In this document: positions 7,477 through 19,851 of the stretch, one piece after another
How the letters are laid out: every line of letters begins with the position of its first letter
Numbering within the stretch: position 1 is the stretch's first letter
Assembly (NCBI GenBank): GCA_025559845.1
Contig: CP048469.1
Location: 3,268,501-3,332,500, forward strand
DNA: 64,000 nucleotides
Direction of reading: 5' to 3'
Origin: Agrobacterium tumefaciens
GTDB lineage: Bacteria > Pseudomonadota > Alphaproteobacteria > Rhizobiales > Rhizobiaceae
Notes under the pieces: model-generated
What the model was told of the DNA's origin: nothing
What the model saw: the letters and a program-made list of their open reading frames with translations, nothing else
Database searches by the model: none
Made by a program: the position numbers and the translations under genes

Positions 7477-9900
7477 ATGAAATTCACACTCTCCTGGCTG
7501 AAAGAGCATCTTGAAACCGATGCCTCTCTGGAACAGATCTGCGAGCGCCTGACCGCCATCGGTCTTGAGGTCGAGGATGTCGACGACAAGGCGGCTTACA
7601 AGCCGTTCGTGATCGCCAAGGTTCTGACGGCTGAAAAACATCCTGAAGCCGACCGTCTCAAGGTTCTTTCCGTTGATGCGGGTGACGGCAAGCCGGTGCA
7701 GATCGTCTGCGGTGCGCCAAACGCGCGCGCCGGTCTCGTCGGTGCGTTGGCACGTCCGGGCACCTATGTTCCGGGCATCGATGTCACGCTGTCGGTTGGC
7801 AAGATCCGTGGTGTCGAAAGCCACGGCATGATGTGCTCGGAAAAAGAGCTCAACATTTCCGAGGATCACAACGGCATCATCGACCTGCCGGAAGATGCGC
7901 CTGTCGGCACGTCATTCGCGTCTTATGCCGGTCTCGACGATCCGGTCATCGAGATCAACCTGACGCCGAACCGCCCGGACTGCACCTCGATCTTCGGTAT
8001 TGCCCGCGATCTGGCGGCATCTGGCCTCGGTACACTCAAGACCACGTCCGCGCCGTCCTTCAAGGTCGAAGGCAACACGTCGGTCGACGTGAAGCTGGAA
8101 CTGGACGATGCGGCGCTCTGCCCAGGTTTTTCGCTGCGCATCGTGCGTGGCGTCAAGAATGGCCCGAGCCCGAAGTGGATGCAGGCACGCCTTTCCGCCA
8201 TTGGTCTCCGTCCGATCAATGCTCTGGTGGACATCACCAACTACATGACCTTCGATCAGGGTCGTCCGATGCACGTCTTCGACGCCGCCAAGGTCAAGGG
8301 CGACCTCGTCGTGCGCCGTGCGAAAGAGGGTGAAACCATCCTCGCGCTCGACCAGCGTGAATACAAGCTCGGCCCTGCCAATGTGGTCATCGCTGACGAT
8401 AACGGTCTGGAATCCATCGGCGGCGTCATGGGTGGCGAACACTCCGGCTGCGATGAGAACACCGTTGACGTACTGATCGAATCCGCGCTTTGGGACCCGA
8501 TCAACATTGCCAAAACAGGCCGCTCGCTCGGTATCATCACCGATGCACGCTACCGTTTCGAGCGTGGCGTCGATCCGGAATATATGGTTCCGGGTCTGGA
8601 GCGCACGACGCAACTGGTGCTGGAACTTTGCGGTGGCGTTGCCGGCGAAGCCAAGGTTGTCGGTTACAAGGGCTACCAGCCCAAGGTGGTTGACTTCCCG
8701 CTTTCCGAAGTCAAGCGCCTTACCGGTCTGGAAGTTTCGACCGAAGAAAGCTTGACCATTCTCAAAGGCCTCGGCTTTGCCGTCGAAGGTTCTGGCGAGC
8801 GTGTCAAGGTTTCGGTTCCGTCATGGCGCCCGGACGTGGACGGCAAGGCTGACCTCGTTGAAGAGGTCATGCGCATTCATGGCGTGGACAACATCAAGCC
8901 AGAGCCGCTGGAAAGCTTCGGCGCCGTCAATGGCCGCATCCTGACCACGCTGCAGATCCGCACCCGCACTGCGCGGCGCGCACTGGCAAGCCGTGGCATG
9001 CTGGAAGCCGTGACCTGGTCCTTCATTCCTGAGGCACAGGCAAAACTGTTCGGTGGCGGTTTGCCCGCATTGAAGCTCGCCAACCCGATTGCCGCCGATA
9101 TGTCCGACATGCGGCCTTCGCTGCTGCCAGGCTTGTTAACGGCTGCTCAGCGCAATGCCGATAAGGGTTATGGTGATGTGGCGATCTTTGAGGTCTCCGG
9201 CACCTATGAGGGCGATACGCCCGAAACTCAGCGTCGTGTAGCTGGCGGCGTTCGCCGCGGCACGGCATCGCTGGCTGGTGCGGGGCGTATGTGGTCCAAC
9301 GCTGCCAAAGGTGGCGGCAAGCCGGTCGACGTCTATGATGCCAAGGCTGATGCTTTGGCCGTGATTGAAGCCTGCGGCCTGCCAATGGCCAATGTCCAGA
9401 TCGAAGCCGGTGCACCGGGTTGGTATCATCCGGGCCGTTCAGGCACGATCAAGATGGGCCCGAAGGTCATTCTCGGTTACTTCGGTGAATTCCACCCGAA
9501 GACGCTTGGCGAACTGGATGTGTCAGGCGTTTATGCCGGTTTCGAAATTTATCTCGATGCAATGGCCGAGCCGAAGAAGAAGCCGACGCGTACCAAGCCT
9601 GCGCTTGATCTTTCGCCTTTCCAGGCGGTGAAGCGCGATTTCGCTTTCGTGGTCGACAAGTCGGTTGAGGCTGGTGCCATCATCAAGGCGGCAACCAGCG
9701 CAGACCGCAAGCTGGTGACCGGCGTGAATGTGTTCGACGTTTTCGAGGGCGCATCCCTTGGTGAAAACAAGAAGTCGATCGCCATCGAGGTTCAAATCCA
9801 GCCGGTCGACAAGACCCTGACGGATGAGGATTTCGAAGCCTTGACCGCAAAGATCGTCGGCAACGTCGAGAAGACGACGGGCGGCGTGTTGCGCGCCTGA
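7477..9900 (+). CDS. pheT: Phenylalanyl-tRNA synthetase, beta chain
   Basis: An 807-residue beta subunit of the usual bacterial length. The N-terminal EMAP/OB tRNA-binding domain (about 40-150; [25 protein letters not shown]) is followed by the B3/B4 editing module, B5 (about 400-470; [22 protein letters not shown]), the catalytic-like core and the C-terminal anticodon-binding ferredoxin fold ([18 protein letters not shown]). GAGG lies ahead of the ATG. The operon ends at a strong hairpin 21 bases after the stop. Confidence 0.97.
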   Translation: MKFTLSWLKEHLETDASLEQICERLTAIGLEVEDVDDKAAYKPFVIAKVLTAEKHPEADRLKVLSVDAGDGKPVQIVCGAPNARAGLVGALARPGTYVPGIDVTLSVGKIRGVESHGMMCSEKELNISEDHNGIIDLPEDAPVGTSFASYAGLDDPVIEINLTPNRPDCTSIFGIARDLAASGLGTLKTTSAPSFKVEGNTSVDVKLELDDAALCPGFSLRIVRGVKNGPSPKWMQARLSAIGLRPINALVDITNYMTFDQGRPMHVFDAAKVKGDLVVRRAKEGETILALDQREYKLGPANVVIADDNGLESIGGVMGGEHSGCDENTVDVLIESALWDPINIAKTGRSLGIITDARYRFERGVDPEYMVPGLERTTQLVLELCGGVAGEAKVVGYKGYQPKVVDFPLSEVKRLTGLEVSTEESLTILKGLGFAVEGSGERVKVSVPSWRPDVDGKADLVEEVMRIHGVDNIKPEPLESFGAVNGRILTTLQIRTRTARRALASRGMLEAVTWSFIPEAQAKLFGGGLPALKLANPIAADMSDMRPSLLPGLLTAAQRNADKGYGDVAIFEVSGTYEGDTPETQRRVAGGVRRGTASLAGAGRMWSNAAKGGGKPVDVYDAKADALAVIEACGLPMANVQIEAGAPGWYHPGRSGTIKMGPKVILGYFGEFHPKTLGELDVSGVYAGFEIYLDAMAEPKKKPTRTKPALDLSPFQAVKRDFAFVVDKSVEAGAIIKAATSADRKLVTGVNVFDVFEGASLGENKKSIAIEVQIQPVDKTLTDEDFEALTAKIVGNVEKTTGGVLRA

Positions 9901-9921
9901 GCCGAAGTCAATCAATGAAAG

Positions 9922-9953
9922 AAAGCCGCGGACGCAATGTCCGCGGCTTTTTT
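9922..9953 (+). terminator. Intrinsic terminator after pheT
   Basis: A perfect 12-bp stem (AAAGCCGCGGAC with GTCCGCGGCTTT, 5-base loop) runs into a T-run. The A-rich left flank means it may also end the convergent aldo/keto reductase message. Confidence 0.92.
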
Positions 9954-9982
9954 ATTGGAGCCAAGTGACTTGGCCCGATGAT

Positions 9983-11993
<2,011 letters not shown>

Positions 11994-11994
11994 A

Positions 11995-12438
11995 TCAAAA
12001 CTTGACGCGATAGCGGATGTGCCCGTCGCTCTTCACGTAGCTGTCGTAAAGCTTGCGGGCTTGGGCGTTGTCTTCATTGGTGTGCCAATAGAGTCGAGAC
12101 CAGCCTTTTTCCTTGCAGATGGCAATCAGATCGTCCATCAGCGCGCGCCCGATACCCTTTCCGCGGATCGTTTCGTCAATAAACAGATCCTCCAGATAAC
12201 AGTCCGGCGTCTTGACCCAAGTCGAGTCGTGGAAATGATGAATGGCAAAACCGACGGGTTTATCATCCAGCACCGCAAGGCGCATGGAGACCCGCGAGGC
12301 GGGATCGATGATCCGCTCCCAGGTATGAGCCGTCACATCCTCGGCGAGATTGACCCTGTAGAAGGCCAGATAATCAGCCCATAGCCGCAGCCAGTCTGCA
12401 TGATACTGGCTGCGGGCATCACGAATTGTCAGTGCCAT
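11995..12438 (-). CDS. GNAT-family N-acetyltransferase
   Basis: A 147-residue GNAT acetyltransferase using acetyl-CoA. The core shows VGFAIHHFH, the beta4 strand DCYLEDLFIDETIRGKGIGRALMDDL with the acyl-CoA loop RGKGIG, and the C-terminal WHTNEDNAQARKLYDSY pattern. Substrate unknown; relatives acetylate small amines. The ATG at 12438 lies one base after the stop of the upstream reductase gene, so the pair is coupled; a GTG at 12447 is the alternative. Its end lies 1 base from the convergent lysR stop. Confidence 0.85.
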   Translation of the reverse strand: MALTIRDARSQYHADWLRLWADYLAFYRVNLAEDVTAHTWERIIDPASRVSMRLAVLDDKPVGFAIHHFHDSTWVKTPDCYLEDLFIDETIRGKGIGRALMDDLIAICKEKGWSRLYWHTNEDNAQARKLYDSYVKSDGHIRYRVKF

Positions 12439-12439
12439 T

Positions 12440-13390
12440 TCACGCACCAGCCTTGTCGAGCAACGTCATCATCTCGTCGGTGAGGTCGAGATTGACGGCA
12501 CGCTTGAAGCTTTCAAGCTGGGAAAGGCTTGTCGCGCTGGCAATCGGCGCCGTCACAGCCGGTTTGCGCAGCAGCCACGCCAGGGCGATGTCTGCAAGCT
12601 TTGCACCGGTTTCCACGGCAATGGTGTCCATGGCGCCGAGAACCGCAAGGCCGCGAGCATTGACGTATTCGCCGACACGATAACTGCGCGCAACACCCTC
12701 CGTATCGGCCTTGTTGCGATATTTGCCGGTGAGGAAGCCCGCCGCAAGGCTGTAATAGTTGATGACGCCGATGTCTTCCCTGACGCAGAGATCGGCCAGC
12801 GGGCCTTCGAAGGCGGCACGGTTGTAGAGGTTATACTCTGGCTGAAGAACATCGTAACGAGGCAGATCGGTTTTGGCTGCGACGTCGAGCGACTGCTGAA
12901 GCTGCGCGGCATCATAGTTTGAGCAACCGATGGAGCGAATCTTGCCTTGTTCTTTCAGCTTGGCGAAGGCATTGAGCGTCTCCTCCAGCGGCACGTCCGC
13001 GTCTGGTTTATGGGCGAGATAGAGATCGATGTAATCGGTCTGAAGGCGGCGTAGTGAATCGTCCACGGCCTGCGCGATCCACGCGGCGCTGAGGCCGGTC
13101 TTGCGTTCGTTGTTGTCGAAGCCGACCTTGGTGACGATTACTGCGTCTTCACGCTTCACGGAGCTCTGTTTCAACCATTTGCCGATGATCGCCTCGGACT
13201 CGCCGCCCTGATGGCCTGGAACCCATGCGGAGTACACGTCTGCCGTGTCGATGGCGTTGAAACCGGCGTCGAAAAAAGCATCGAGAAGCTGGAAGGATGT
13301 TTTTTCATCCGCCGTCCAACCGAAGACATTGCCACCAAATACGATCGGGGCGACGGAAAGACCTGTGCGGCCAAGTGCGCGTTTTTCCAC
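12440..13390 (-). CDS. Aldo/keto reductase
   Basis: A 316-residue aldo/keto reductase. Catalytic residues appear in AIDTADVYSAW (Asp, Tyr), VIVTKVGF (Lys) and YLAHKPD (His). The fold runs from KRALGRTGLSVAPIVFGGNVFGW to the C-terminal PAVTAPIASATSLSQLESF cofactor segment. I start it at the GTG at 13390, which has GGGAG seven bases upstream and gives the usual N-terminus; longer readings run into non-homologous sequence. It belongs to a four-gene run on this strand with the GlxA-type regulator and hydrolase, and is coupled to the GNAT gene. Confidence 0.85.
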   Translation of the reverse strand: MEKRALGRTGLSVAPIVFGGNVFGWTADEKTSFQLLDAFFDAGFNAIDTADVYSAWVPGHQGGESEAIIGKWLKQSSVKREDAVIVTKVGFDNNERKTGLSAAWIAQAVDDSLRRLQTDYIDLYLAHKPDADVPLEETLNAFAKLKEQGKIRSIGCSNYDAAQLQQSLDVAAKTDLPRYDVLQPEYNLYNRAAFEGPLADLCVREDIGVINYYSLAAGFLTGKYRNKADTEGVARSYRVGEYVNARGLAVLGAMDTIAVETGAKLADIALAWLLRKPAVTAPIASATSLSQLESFKRAVNLDLTDEMMTLLDKAGA

Positions 13391-13503
13391 GGAGAAACTC
13401 CCTATTGCTTTGAAAATCGGGGCGAAGTTAGCAACTGCAGTCAGGGATAACCATTCAATTCGGCTGATGGTTTCCATCACGGTGCGAATGATGGGGAACG
13501 AAC

Positions 13504-14490
13504 CTAACCTTTCAGGTGGCGAAAATGGCTGGGTGAATGGGTATTGTGCTGCTGCCAGACCCGCCTGAAATGCCGCGCCGAGGAAAACCCTGCTTTCTCG
13601 GCAATGGCTTCCATGCCGAGACGCGTATGACTGAGAATTTCGCGGGCAAGATTGATCCGCATGAGGTTGACGTAATCGATCACGCCCATGCCGGCGTGGT
13701 CGCGAAACAGACGGGATAGATGGCGTTCGCTGAGTGCGGCGACATCGGCCAGTTCCTCGAGCCTCCAGTTGTTTGCAGGCTCCGCCATGACCCTGTCCTG
13801 AACCCTGTGAATGGCGGGATGGATATGGTTGCGGCCGGTAAACCACGGGGAAATTTGTGGATCATTACCGCTGCGTCTCAGGTAAATCACCATGGTCTTG
13901 GCAATGCGCGTAGCCACAGAGGGTGATGTCATCTGCGAAACGATATGCAGCAGAAGATCGATGCCGGTTGAAATGCCGGCACTGGAGAAGCGTTTTCCAC
14001 TCTGGACGAACAAGCGGTTTTCAACGACCTGAGACAGCGGCGCAATCCGGCGCAGTTCCTCAATGCAGTCTGCGTGGGTCGTGCAGCTAAGACCATCGAA
14101 CAACCCTGCTTCGCCAGCAAGAAGAGCGCCTGAGCAAATCGAAATGACTGTCGTGTCCGCCCGCGTTGTACGGCGTAGCCAGTTCGAAAGAGTTCGCCTT
14201 TCCCGTTCGGCATCGGGTTCTCCGTCGAACCGTGATCGGGCGCCAGAGATCAGCACAAAGGCATTGTCGGGAAGACTGTCCGGCAAAGCCTCCAGCCCGC
14301 AAATGCCAAGGCCGATGGATGAGGACTGCACCGAATGGGCGGCGATGTAGTGGCAATCGAAATGGATATCGCTCTGCGCCTCATTGGCGTAGCGAATGAC
14401 TTCCAGCGGTCCGGCAATATCCAGCAAAAGAGCGTGCGGCGGCACAACGGTGTAGAACGGAATGATATGCGTGCCGCCGTGATCCATCAT
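13504..14490 (-). CDS. GlxA-type AraC-family transcriptional regulator with DJ-1/PfpI domain
   Basis: A 328-residue regulator with an N-terminal DJ-1/PfpI-like sensor domain (about 1-190; PHALLLDIAGPLEVIRYANEA, and a cysteine in SICSGALLAGEAGLFDG at the nucleophile elbow position) and a C-terminal double helix-turn-helix AraC domain (LEELADVAALSERHLSRLFRDHAG, then MEAIAEKAGFSSARHFRRVWQQH). Such proteins often control catabolism of nitrogenous compounds. Its ATG overlaps the stop of the preceding cysteine hydrolase (ATGA), which suggests that the hydrolase is part of the same regulated function. Confidence 0.9.
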   Translation of the reverse strand: MMDHGGTHIIPFYTVVPPHALLLDIAGPLEVIRYANEAQSDIHFDCHYIAAHSVQSSSIGLGICGLEALPDSLPDNAFVLISGARSRFDGEPDAERERRTLSNWLRRTTRADTTVISICSGALLAGEAGLFDGLSCTTHADCIEELRRIAPLSQVVENRLFVQSGKRFSSAGISTGIDLLLHIVSQMTSPSVATRIAKTMVIYLRRSGNDPQISPWFTGRNHIHPAIHRVQDRVMAEPANNWRLEELADVAALSERHLSRLFRDHAGMGVIDYVNLMRINLAREILSHTRLGMEAIAEKAGFSSARHFRRVWQQHNTHSPSHFRHLKG

Positions 14491-15047
14491 GCAGCCTTGC
14501 GTGTGGTTTCGAGTGCTCCCTCGACGGTAGTAATACGGGCGAAACGTCCGGCCACAACCAGTTCGGTACGGGTGCGGATATCCTCTGCGCTGAACGTTGC
14601 ACCGGATGAATGTGTCATCGGAAAGGTCAATGTGGCTTCCGTCACATAATCGACGCTGTAGCCAAGGTCGGAAGCGTTCCGGGTCGTGGTTTCGCAGCAT
14701 TGTTCGGTGCGGATGCCGGAGACGATGAGCCTGTTGATGCCGTTTTTCGTCAACCAGATATCGAGGCCAGTCCCGGCAAATGCCGAATGGCGGTTCTTGT
14801 GAAAGGTGACCGAAGGGGTAAGGCGCAAGCCCTCTAGGGTGCGGACATAACCGCTCTCTTGCGAAAACGCCTTGTCGCCGTCGACGTGAAATATCTGCAC
14901 GACAGGAATACCCGCAGCCTGTGCGCCGTCGATCAACGCCTGCTGTTTGCCGAGGAAGGCTGAAACTTCGCTGTTATCGAAATAGGGCGCGTGCCGAAAG
15001 GACTCTTGCACATCGATCACGAGCAGTGCCGTATTCAGAAGGGACAT
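14487..15047 (-). CDS. Isochorismatase-family cysteine hydrolase
   Basis: A 186-residue hydrolase of the isochorismatase/nicotinamidase fold. The triad is readable as Asp in LLVIDVQESF, Lys in FHKNRHSAF and Cys in SGIRTEQCCETT. Substrate unknown: candidates are amides or ureido compounds. The ATG at 15047 has GGAG 9 bases upstream; longer frames add unrelated sequence. The stop overlaps the start of the GlxA-type regulator. It is divergent from the Gfo/Idh oxidoreductase gene. Confidence 0.87.
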   Translation of the reverse strand: MSLLNTALLVIDVQESFRHAPYFDNSEVSAFLGKQQALIDGAQAAGIPVVQIFHVDGDKAFSQESGYVRTLEGLRLTPSVTFHKNRHSAFAGTGLDIWLTKNGINRLIVSGIRTEQCCETTTRNASDLGYSVDYVTEATLTFPMTHSSGATFSAEDIRTRTELVVAGRFARITTVEGALETTRKAA

Positions 15048-15230
15048 TTTGTGGTCTCCATGGTTTCTATCCATAGCAGAATGTTCCATTGAAAACACGT
15101 GCGAAAGCATTGGGGCCGCCGAAGAAGGGACAAATTCGGACATTTATGCGATGACGTTCGTTTCGTGCCGCCTTGTCAGCATGGCGGGGGGTGATAAGGT
15201 CGGCTGCAAAGCTTTCCACAGGAGGTACCA

Positions 15231-16214
15231 ATGCTGCGTTTCGGAATAATCTCGACGGCGAAGATCGCTCAGGATCACGTTATTCCGGCAATACAGGACG
15301 CGCGAGATTGCGTTGTGACGGCCATCGCCAGCCGCGATCTCGGCAAAGCCCGCAGCGTTGCCGATCGCTTTTCGGCGCCACATGCTTTCGGTTCTTATGA
15401 AGAGATGCTCGCATCAGATGTTATCGACGCCGTCTACATCCCGCTGCCGACATCTCAGCATGTCGAATGGACAATCAAGGCCGCAGAGGCCGGCAAACAT
15501 GTTTTGTGCGAAAAGCCAATCGCTCTTAAAGCGCAGGAAATCGACAGCCTGATCGCTGCGCGCGATCGCAACGGCGTGGTTATCTCCGAAGCCTTTATGG
15601 TGACCTACGCGCCGGTTTGGCAGAAGGTGAAGGATTTGTTGGCGGAAGGCGCGATTGGCACGCTGAAACACGTGCAGGGAGCATTCAGCTACTTCAACCG
15701 AGACCCGGGCAACATGCGCAATATTCCGGAACTTGGCGGTGGCGCCTTGCCCGATATCGGCGTCTACCCGACAATTGTCACCCGCTTTGCAACGGGCGCC
15801 GAACCGCAGCGGGTGCAGGCGAGCGTCGAGCGGGACAAGGAATTTGGTACGGATATCTATTCCAGCGTTCGCGCAGATTTCGGTGATTTCGAGCTCAGCT
15901 TCTACCTCGCGACGCAACTCGCTGCCCGTCAGGTCATGGTGTTTCACGGCACGGATGGCTACATTGAGGTCAAGTCTCCCTTTAATGCCAACCGCTGGGG
16001 CGCGGAGGAGATCGAATTGACAAATCAGGCGCACAGCCAGTCACAAATCTTCCGTTTTCAGGATAGCCGTCAATATAAACTCGAAGCCGAGGCATTCGCC
16101 CGTGCCGTTCGGGGCGAGAGTGAGGTTGTCAGCCTGGAAAGCTCAAAGAAAAATCAGCTCTTCATTGATGCCATCTACCGCGCCGGCGAAAAGGACGGTT
16201 GGGAGCAGGTTTAA
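15231..16214 (+). CDS. Gfo/Idh/MocA-family oxidoreductase
   Basis: A 327-residue NAD(P)-dependent dehydrogenase. The N-terminal Rossmann half starts [21 protein letters not shown], with [16 protein letters not shown] after strand 2 and the catalytic lysine motif CEKPIAL. The C-terminal half (about 125-327) is the alpha/beta domain that shapes the substrate pocket. Members oxidise sugars, inositols or dihydrodiols; the substrate is not evident. A strong AGGAGG precedes the ATG. Its last 4 bases overlap the end of the convergent membrane-protein gene. Confidence 0.9.
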   Translation: MLRFGIISTAKIAQDHVIPAIQDARDCVVTAIASRDLGKARSVADRFSAPHAFGSYEEMLASDVIDAVYIPLPTSQHVEWTIKAAEAGKHVLCEKPIALKAQEIDSLIAARDRNGVVISEAFMVTYAPVWQKVKDLLAEGAIGTLKHVQGAFSYFNRDPGNMRNIPELGGGALPDIGVYPTIVTRFATGAEPQRVQASVERDKEFGTDIYSSVRADFGDFELSFYLATQLAARQVMVFHGTDGYIEVKSPFNANRWGAEEIELTNQAHSQSQIFRFQDSRQYKLEAEAFARAVRGESEVVSLESSKKNQLFIDAIYRAGEKDGWEQV

Positions 16215-16582
16215 TCCGCCCCGGCCGTGTGTCTTTTGCACACACGCGAATAACCGATCAGGGCGAGTGCTAAGCCGGACATCGCGGAAAACGCCAGCGT
16301 TATGAGCGGCTGCAGTAGCGGATTGCGTGCCTGGAGAAGCACAAAGAGGCCGATGCCCATAAGTCGGGACAACACCGTGAGCGTGTTTTTCAGAAAGCGG
16401 CTGACCGTCGCTGACGGCTTGTTCGACCGGTTGAGGAGCATGGTGGTGACCATGCCGGTGATGGCGCCGGGCAGGCGCGCGATCATCGGATCGAAAGTCG
16501 AGCCAAGCAACAGCAGTGCAGTGATGAGAAGATCGACGCTCAGGCCACTGCATTCAGCCAGCGCGAAACGCGACGGTCTCAC
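16211..16582 (-). CDS. Small membrane protein, GtrA-like
   Basis: A 123-residue protein with four hydrophobic segments (about 14-32, 37-50, 66-84 and 92-112). The arrangement, with LLNRSNKP after the second helix and a third helix following [16 protein letters not shown], resembles GtrA/DPMS-like flippase proteins, but the match is weak. I place the start at GTG 16582. An 8-codon frame (16579-16605) begins in the TAATG overlap with the preceding gene and ends in a TGA overlapping this GTG, so ribosomes could reinitiate here. Function unknown. Confidence 0.55.
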   Translation of the reverse strand: MRPSRFALAECSGLSVDLLITALLLLGSTFDPMIARLPGAITGMVTTMLLNRSNKPSATVSRFLKNTLTVLSRLMGIGLFVLLQARNPLLQPLITLAFSAMSGLALALIGYSRVCKRHTAGAD

Positions 16583-16604
16583 GGACGCGCGCTCTTCGGT
16601 GCCA

Positions 16605-16847
16605 TTACAGCGTTGGCTCGGAAATACGCGGACGCTGCAGGACCAGAAGACTGATGATAACGCTGATGACACCGAAGTTGTAGCCAGCCAGAGCCATCAA
16701 AAGCGACATCACCGGTACAGCGGCAGCCGAGGTCGCCATCGCGACCAGATAGGTGCCGACAAGCATCAGGCAGATGAAAACGATGCTGAATACGGAGCGC
16801 AACGCGACGGCGGTTACGCCCAGGATTGTGGCGGTAAGAAAGATCAT
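16605..16847 (-). CDS. Small hydrophobic membrane protein, unknown function
   Basis: An 80-residue protein made almost entirely of two or three membrane segments (about 2-20, 23-45 and 50-70) and ending in a short basic tail LQRPRISEPTL. AGGAGG seven bases before the ATG is an excellent ribosome-binding site, which supports expression. It is not recognised. It probably forms a unit with the GtrA-like gene that follows it; a lipid or saccharide translocation role is only a guess from that neighbour. Confidence 0.6.
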   Translation of the reverse strand: MIFLTATILGVTAVALRSVFSIVFICLMLVGTYLVAMATSAAAVPVMSLLMALAGYNFGVISVIISLLVLQRPRISEPTL

Positions 16848-17032
16848 TGGGCCACCTCCTCTTTGGTTGTCGGGCTCGATGAGAGACGTAGCCCTCATTC
16901 CCTAAAGAACCCTTGTTTTCTCCTCCATCCTCCATTTTGGAACGCTCTGGTTGAGAATATGGTTTCATCGCTGTTAAAATGCAGGGGGAATCGCGGCATT
17001 TCCGAATCGGTCGGCTTTGGTTACAAACGGGC

Positions 17033-18631
17033 ATGAGTGATTTCTTCGGCAGCGCCCCCTTGAGCAATCTCACCGAGTTCTCGGTTTCGGAACTTTCGGG
17101 TTCCATCAAGCGTACGGTGGAAACGGCTTTCGACCAGGTTCGGGTGCGCGGCGAGATTTCGGGTTATCGCGGCCCGCATTCTTCCGGCCATGCCTATTTT
17201 TCATTGAAGGACGACCGATCCCGCATTGACGCGGTGATCTGGAAGGGCACTTTTTCGCGGCTGAAGTTCCGTCCCGAAGAGGGCATGGAGGTGATTGCTA
17301 CCGGCAAGGTCACAACCTTCCCCGGATCTTCGAAATACCAGATTGTCATTGAGAGCCTTGAGCCGGCGGGTGCGGGCGCGCTGATGGCGCTTTTGGAAGA
17401 GCGCCGCCGCCGTCTTGCTGCAGAAGGGCTGTTCGACGCTACACGCAAGCGCCGCCTTCCTTTCATGCCGCATGTGATTGGGGTTGTCACCTCGCCGACC
17501 GGCGCCGTCATCCGCGATATTCTTCACCGTATTTCAGATCGCTTTCCGGTTCACGTCATTGTCTGGCCAGTCAAGGTGCAGGGTGAAGGGTCTGGTGAAG
17601 AGGTGGCGAACGCCATTCGCGGTTTCAACGCATTGGAGCGTGGTGGTGACATTCCGCGTCCGGATGTGCTGATCGTTGCACGTGGCGGCGGCAGCCTTGA
17701 GGACCTCTGGAGCTTCAATGATGAAATCGTTGTCAGGGCAGCGGCGGAGAGCGAGATTCCGCTGATTTCAGCTGTCGGCCACGAAACCGATACGACCCTG
17801 ATCGATTACGCAGCCGATGTGCGCGCACCAACGCCAACGGGCGCTGCCGAAATGGCTGTGCCGGTCCGTGCGGAACTGGATGCGCAGCTTTCCGGTCTCG
17901 CCGCCCGTCTGTCAGGCTCCGTGTCGAGGCAGATGGAAAATCGGCGTCAGGGTGTGCGTGCTTTGGTGCGTGCATTGCCATCACTCGATCAGTTGCTTGC
18001 CTTGCCGCGCCGTCGTTTCGATGAGGCAGCGAGTGGCCTTGGACGGGGTCTGGAAATGACCACGCTCAACAAGCGTCGTGCCTTCGAACGACCGGCTTCC
18101 GGTCTCAGGCCAGAAATTTTGCTCAACGGTCTCAAGCAGCACCGGCAGCGCATTTCCGAGCGCATGCAGCGTGCTGAAGGTCTGGTGGAGCGCCGTCTGC
18201 TGCAGGGGCAAGCCCGCGTGTCTGCCTCGGATTCCTCCCTGCGATCGCTGCCCGCCCGCCTGCTTGGGCAACTGGAACGCCAGAAGGAGCGCATCGTAAC
18301 GGCAACCCGTCGCGCTGACACGGCTGTGCTGCATCGCATGGCGCAGAACCGCTCGGGTCTTGCGGCGCATGACCGCATCCTGCAGTCGCTTTCTTACAAG
18401 AACGTGTTGAAGCGTGGTTATGCCGTCATTCGCGACGAAGAAAACCGGCCGCTGACCCGTGCCGAAGCGATAGCATCCGGTGCCGTGGTCTCGATGGAGT
18501 TTGCCGATGGCCGTATCGCGGCAATCACGACCGGAGAGGTCACCCCATCTGCGGAAGGAGCGGTTGCTCCAAAAAAGAAGCCGGTGAAACCGGCTTCTCC
18601 AGGATCAGGTAATCAGGGCAGCCTGTTCTGA
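17033..18631 (+). CDS. xseA: Exodeoxyribonuclease VII large subunit
   Basis: A 532-residue large subunit of exonuclease VII, which digests single-stranded DNA from both ends with XseB. Residues about 1-110 hold the OB-fold ([22 protein letters not shown]), followed by the catalytic region with [14 protein letters not shown] and [26 protein letters not shown], then the long coiled-coil arm. The C-terminal segment about 515-530, lysine and proline rich, contains a palindrome that on the other strand is a terminator for the neighbouring gene. The ATG at 17033 gives the familiar MSDFF start; an ATG at 16979 is possible. xseB is not adjacent. Confidence 0.94.
   Translation: MSDFFGSAPLSNLTEFSVSELSGSIKRTVETAFDQVRVRGEISGYRGPHSSGHAYFSLKDDRSRIDAVIWKGTFSRLKFRPEEGMEVIATGKVTTFPGSSKYQIVIESLEPAGAGALMALLEERRRRLAAEGLFDATRKRRLPFMPHVIGVVTSPTGAVIRDILHRISDRFPVHVIVWPVKVQGEGSGEEVANAIRGFNALERGGDIPRPDVLIVARGGGSLEDLWSFNDEIVVRAAAESEIPLISAVGHETDTTLIDYAADVRAPTPTGAAEMAVPVRAELDAQLSGLAARLSGSVSRQMENRRQGVRALVRALPSLDQLLALPRRRFDEAASGLGRGLEMTTLNKRRAFERPASGLRPEILLNGLKQHRQRISERMQRAEGLVERRLLQGQARVSASDSSLRSLPARLLGQLERQKERIVTATRRADTAVLHRMAQNRSGLAAHDRILQSLSYKNVLKRGYAVIRDEENRPLTRAEAIASGAVVSMEFADGRIAAITTGEVTPSAEGAVAPKKKPVKPASPGSGNQGSLF
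18571..18597 (-). terminator. Terminator of the enolase-family gene, inside the xseA coding end
   Basis: On the minus strand a 9-bp stem GAAGCCGGT/ACCGGCTTC with a 3-base loop is followed by TTTTTT. It lies 35 bases past the stop of the minus-strand enolase-family gene and entirely within the last codons of xseA on the plus strand. Confidence 0.8.
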
Positions 18632-19834
18632 TCAGATCGAGTTTGCGTCCGAGAAGCGGCGGCTGACAGTGAATGATTTTTCGATGTCGGGATGCAGTTC
18701 CATACCAAGACCCGCGCCCGGCGGTACGGTGATCATGCCGTTCTTCACTTCCGGCAAGGCGGTGACGAGATCGCGATACCAGGTCTTGTAGAAGGCGCGC
18801 ACGCTTTCCTGCACAAGCGCGTTCGGCGCATTGAGCGAGAGGTGGGTAGAGGCGCACAATACCACCGGTCCAGTGCAGTCGTGTGGAGCAACCGGCAGAT
18901 GCCAGGCTTCCGCCATTGAGGCGATCTTGCGGGCTTCCGAAAGTCCACCGCACCAGCTGATATCCAGCATGACGACGCCAGCGGCGCCGGTTTCCAGGAG
19001 GTCGCGGAACGCCCATCGTGAGCCGAGTGTCTCGGATGCGGAGATCGGCGCCGGCGAAACGGCCGCATATCGCGTCAGGCTGGACAGGCTGTCCATCTTG
19101 ATCGGATCTTCGTGCCAGAAGGTCTGATAAGGTTCCAGTGCCTTGGCGATCTGCATGGCCGGCAGAAGCTGCCACATGGAGTGGAACTCCACCATGATAT
19201 CCATCTTGTCGCCGACAGCCTTGCGGATTTTTTCGAAAGGCTCGAGTGCGCTTTTCAGGTCCGGCATCGAGATGTACTGGCCGCGGGTCTTTTCCGCGGC
19301 TGCATCGAACGGCCAGATCTTCATGGCAGTGATGCCATCTTCGAGCAGTGAATGGGCAAGTTCGTCAGCGCGGTGCAGGAATCCGTTCAGATCATCATAG
19401 TCCTTGCCGCCGGACAGGCCGTAATTGGCCGTCTGTTGACCGGTCGCCTTCTTGATGTACTCCGTGCCAGCGCAGGTGTTGTAGGTACGGATTTCCTTGC
19501 GGCTGAAACCGCCGAGAAGCTGTGCGATAGGCTGATTGGTGGCTTTGCCGAAAATGTCCCAAAGCGCGATGTCGAAGGCGGAATTACCACGCACTTCCGC
19601 ACCGGAAGAACGGAAACCGAGATAACCGACGAGATCCTGTGCCAGAAGATCGATCTGCAGCGGATCGCGACCGATAACGCGTGGCGCGATGTATTCATGC
19701 ACATAGGTTTCCACGGTCTCTGCGCCGTAGAAGGTTTCACCGAGGCCGGTGATACCTTCATCCGTATGAACCAGAACCCAGAGCAGGTTGGCCCGTTCCG
19801 CCACGCGGACGGTCTCTAGTTTGGTGATTTTCAT
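18632..19834 (-). CDS. Enolase-superfamily sugar-acid dehydratase or cycloisomerase (mandelate racemase type)
   Basis: A 400-residue enzyme of the mandelate racemase/muconate lactonizing group. Residues 1-120 form the capping domain, the rest a TIM barrel. Metal ligands are likely the acids in MVEFHSMW, FWHEDPI and SASETLGSR; the general base pair is Asp in LDISWCGG and His in APHDCTGP. The usual KxK after strand 2 is KIW here, so it is not a typical mandelate racemase. Related proteins dehydrate aldonic or aldaric acids. It is 17 bases downstream of a FadR-type regulator in the same direction, and its terminator sits within xseA. Confidence 0.82.
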   Translation of the reverse strand: MKITKLETVRVAERANLLWVLVHTDEGITGLGETFYGAETVETYVHEYIAPRVIGRDPLQIDLLAQDLVGYLGFRSSGAEVRGNSAFDIALWDIFGKATNQPIAQLLGGFSRKEIRTYNTCAGTEYIKKATGQQTANYGLSGGKDYDDLNGFLHRADELAHSLLEDGITAMKIWPFDAAAEKTRGQYISMPDLKSALEPFEKIRKAVGDKMDIMVEFHSMWQLLPAMQIAKALEPYQTFWHEDPIKMDSLSSLTRYAAVSPAPISASETLGSRWAFRDLLETGAAGVVMLDISWCGGLSEARKIASMAEAWHLPVAPHDCTGPVVLCASTHLSLNAPNALVQESVRAFYKTWYRDLVTALPEVKNGMITVPPGAGLGMELHPDIEKSFTVSRRFSDANSI

Positions 19835-19851
19835 GTGTCTCTCCCGGAGTG

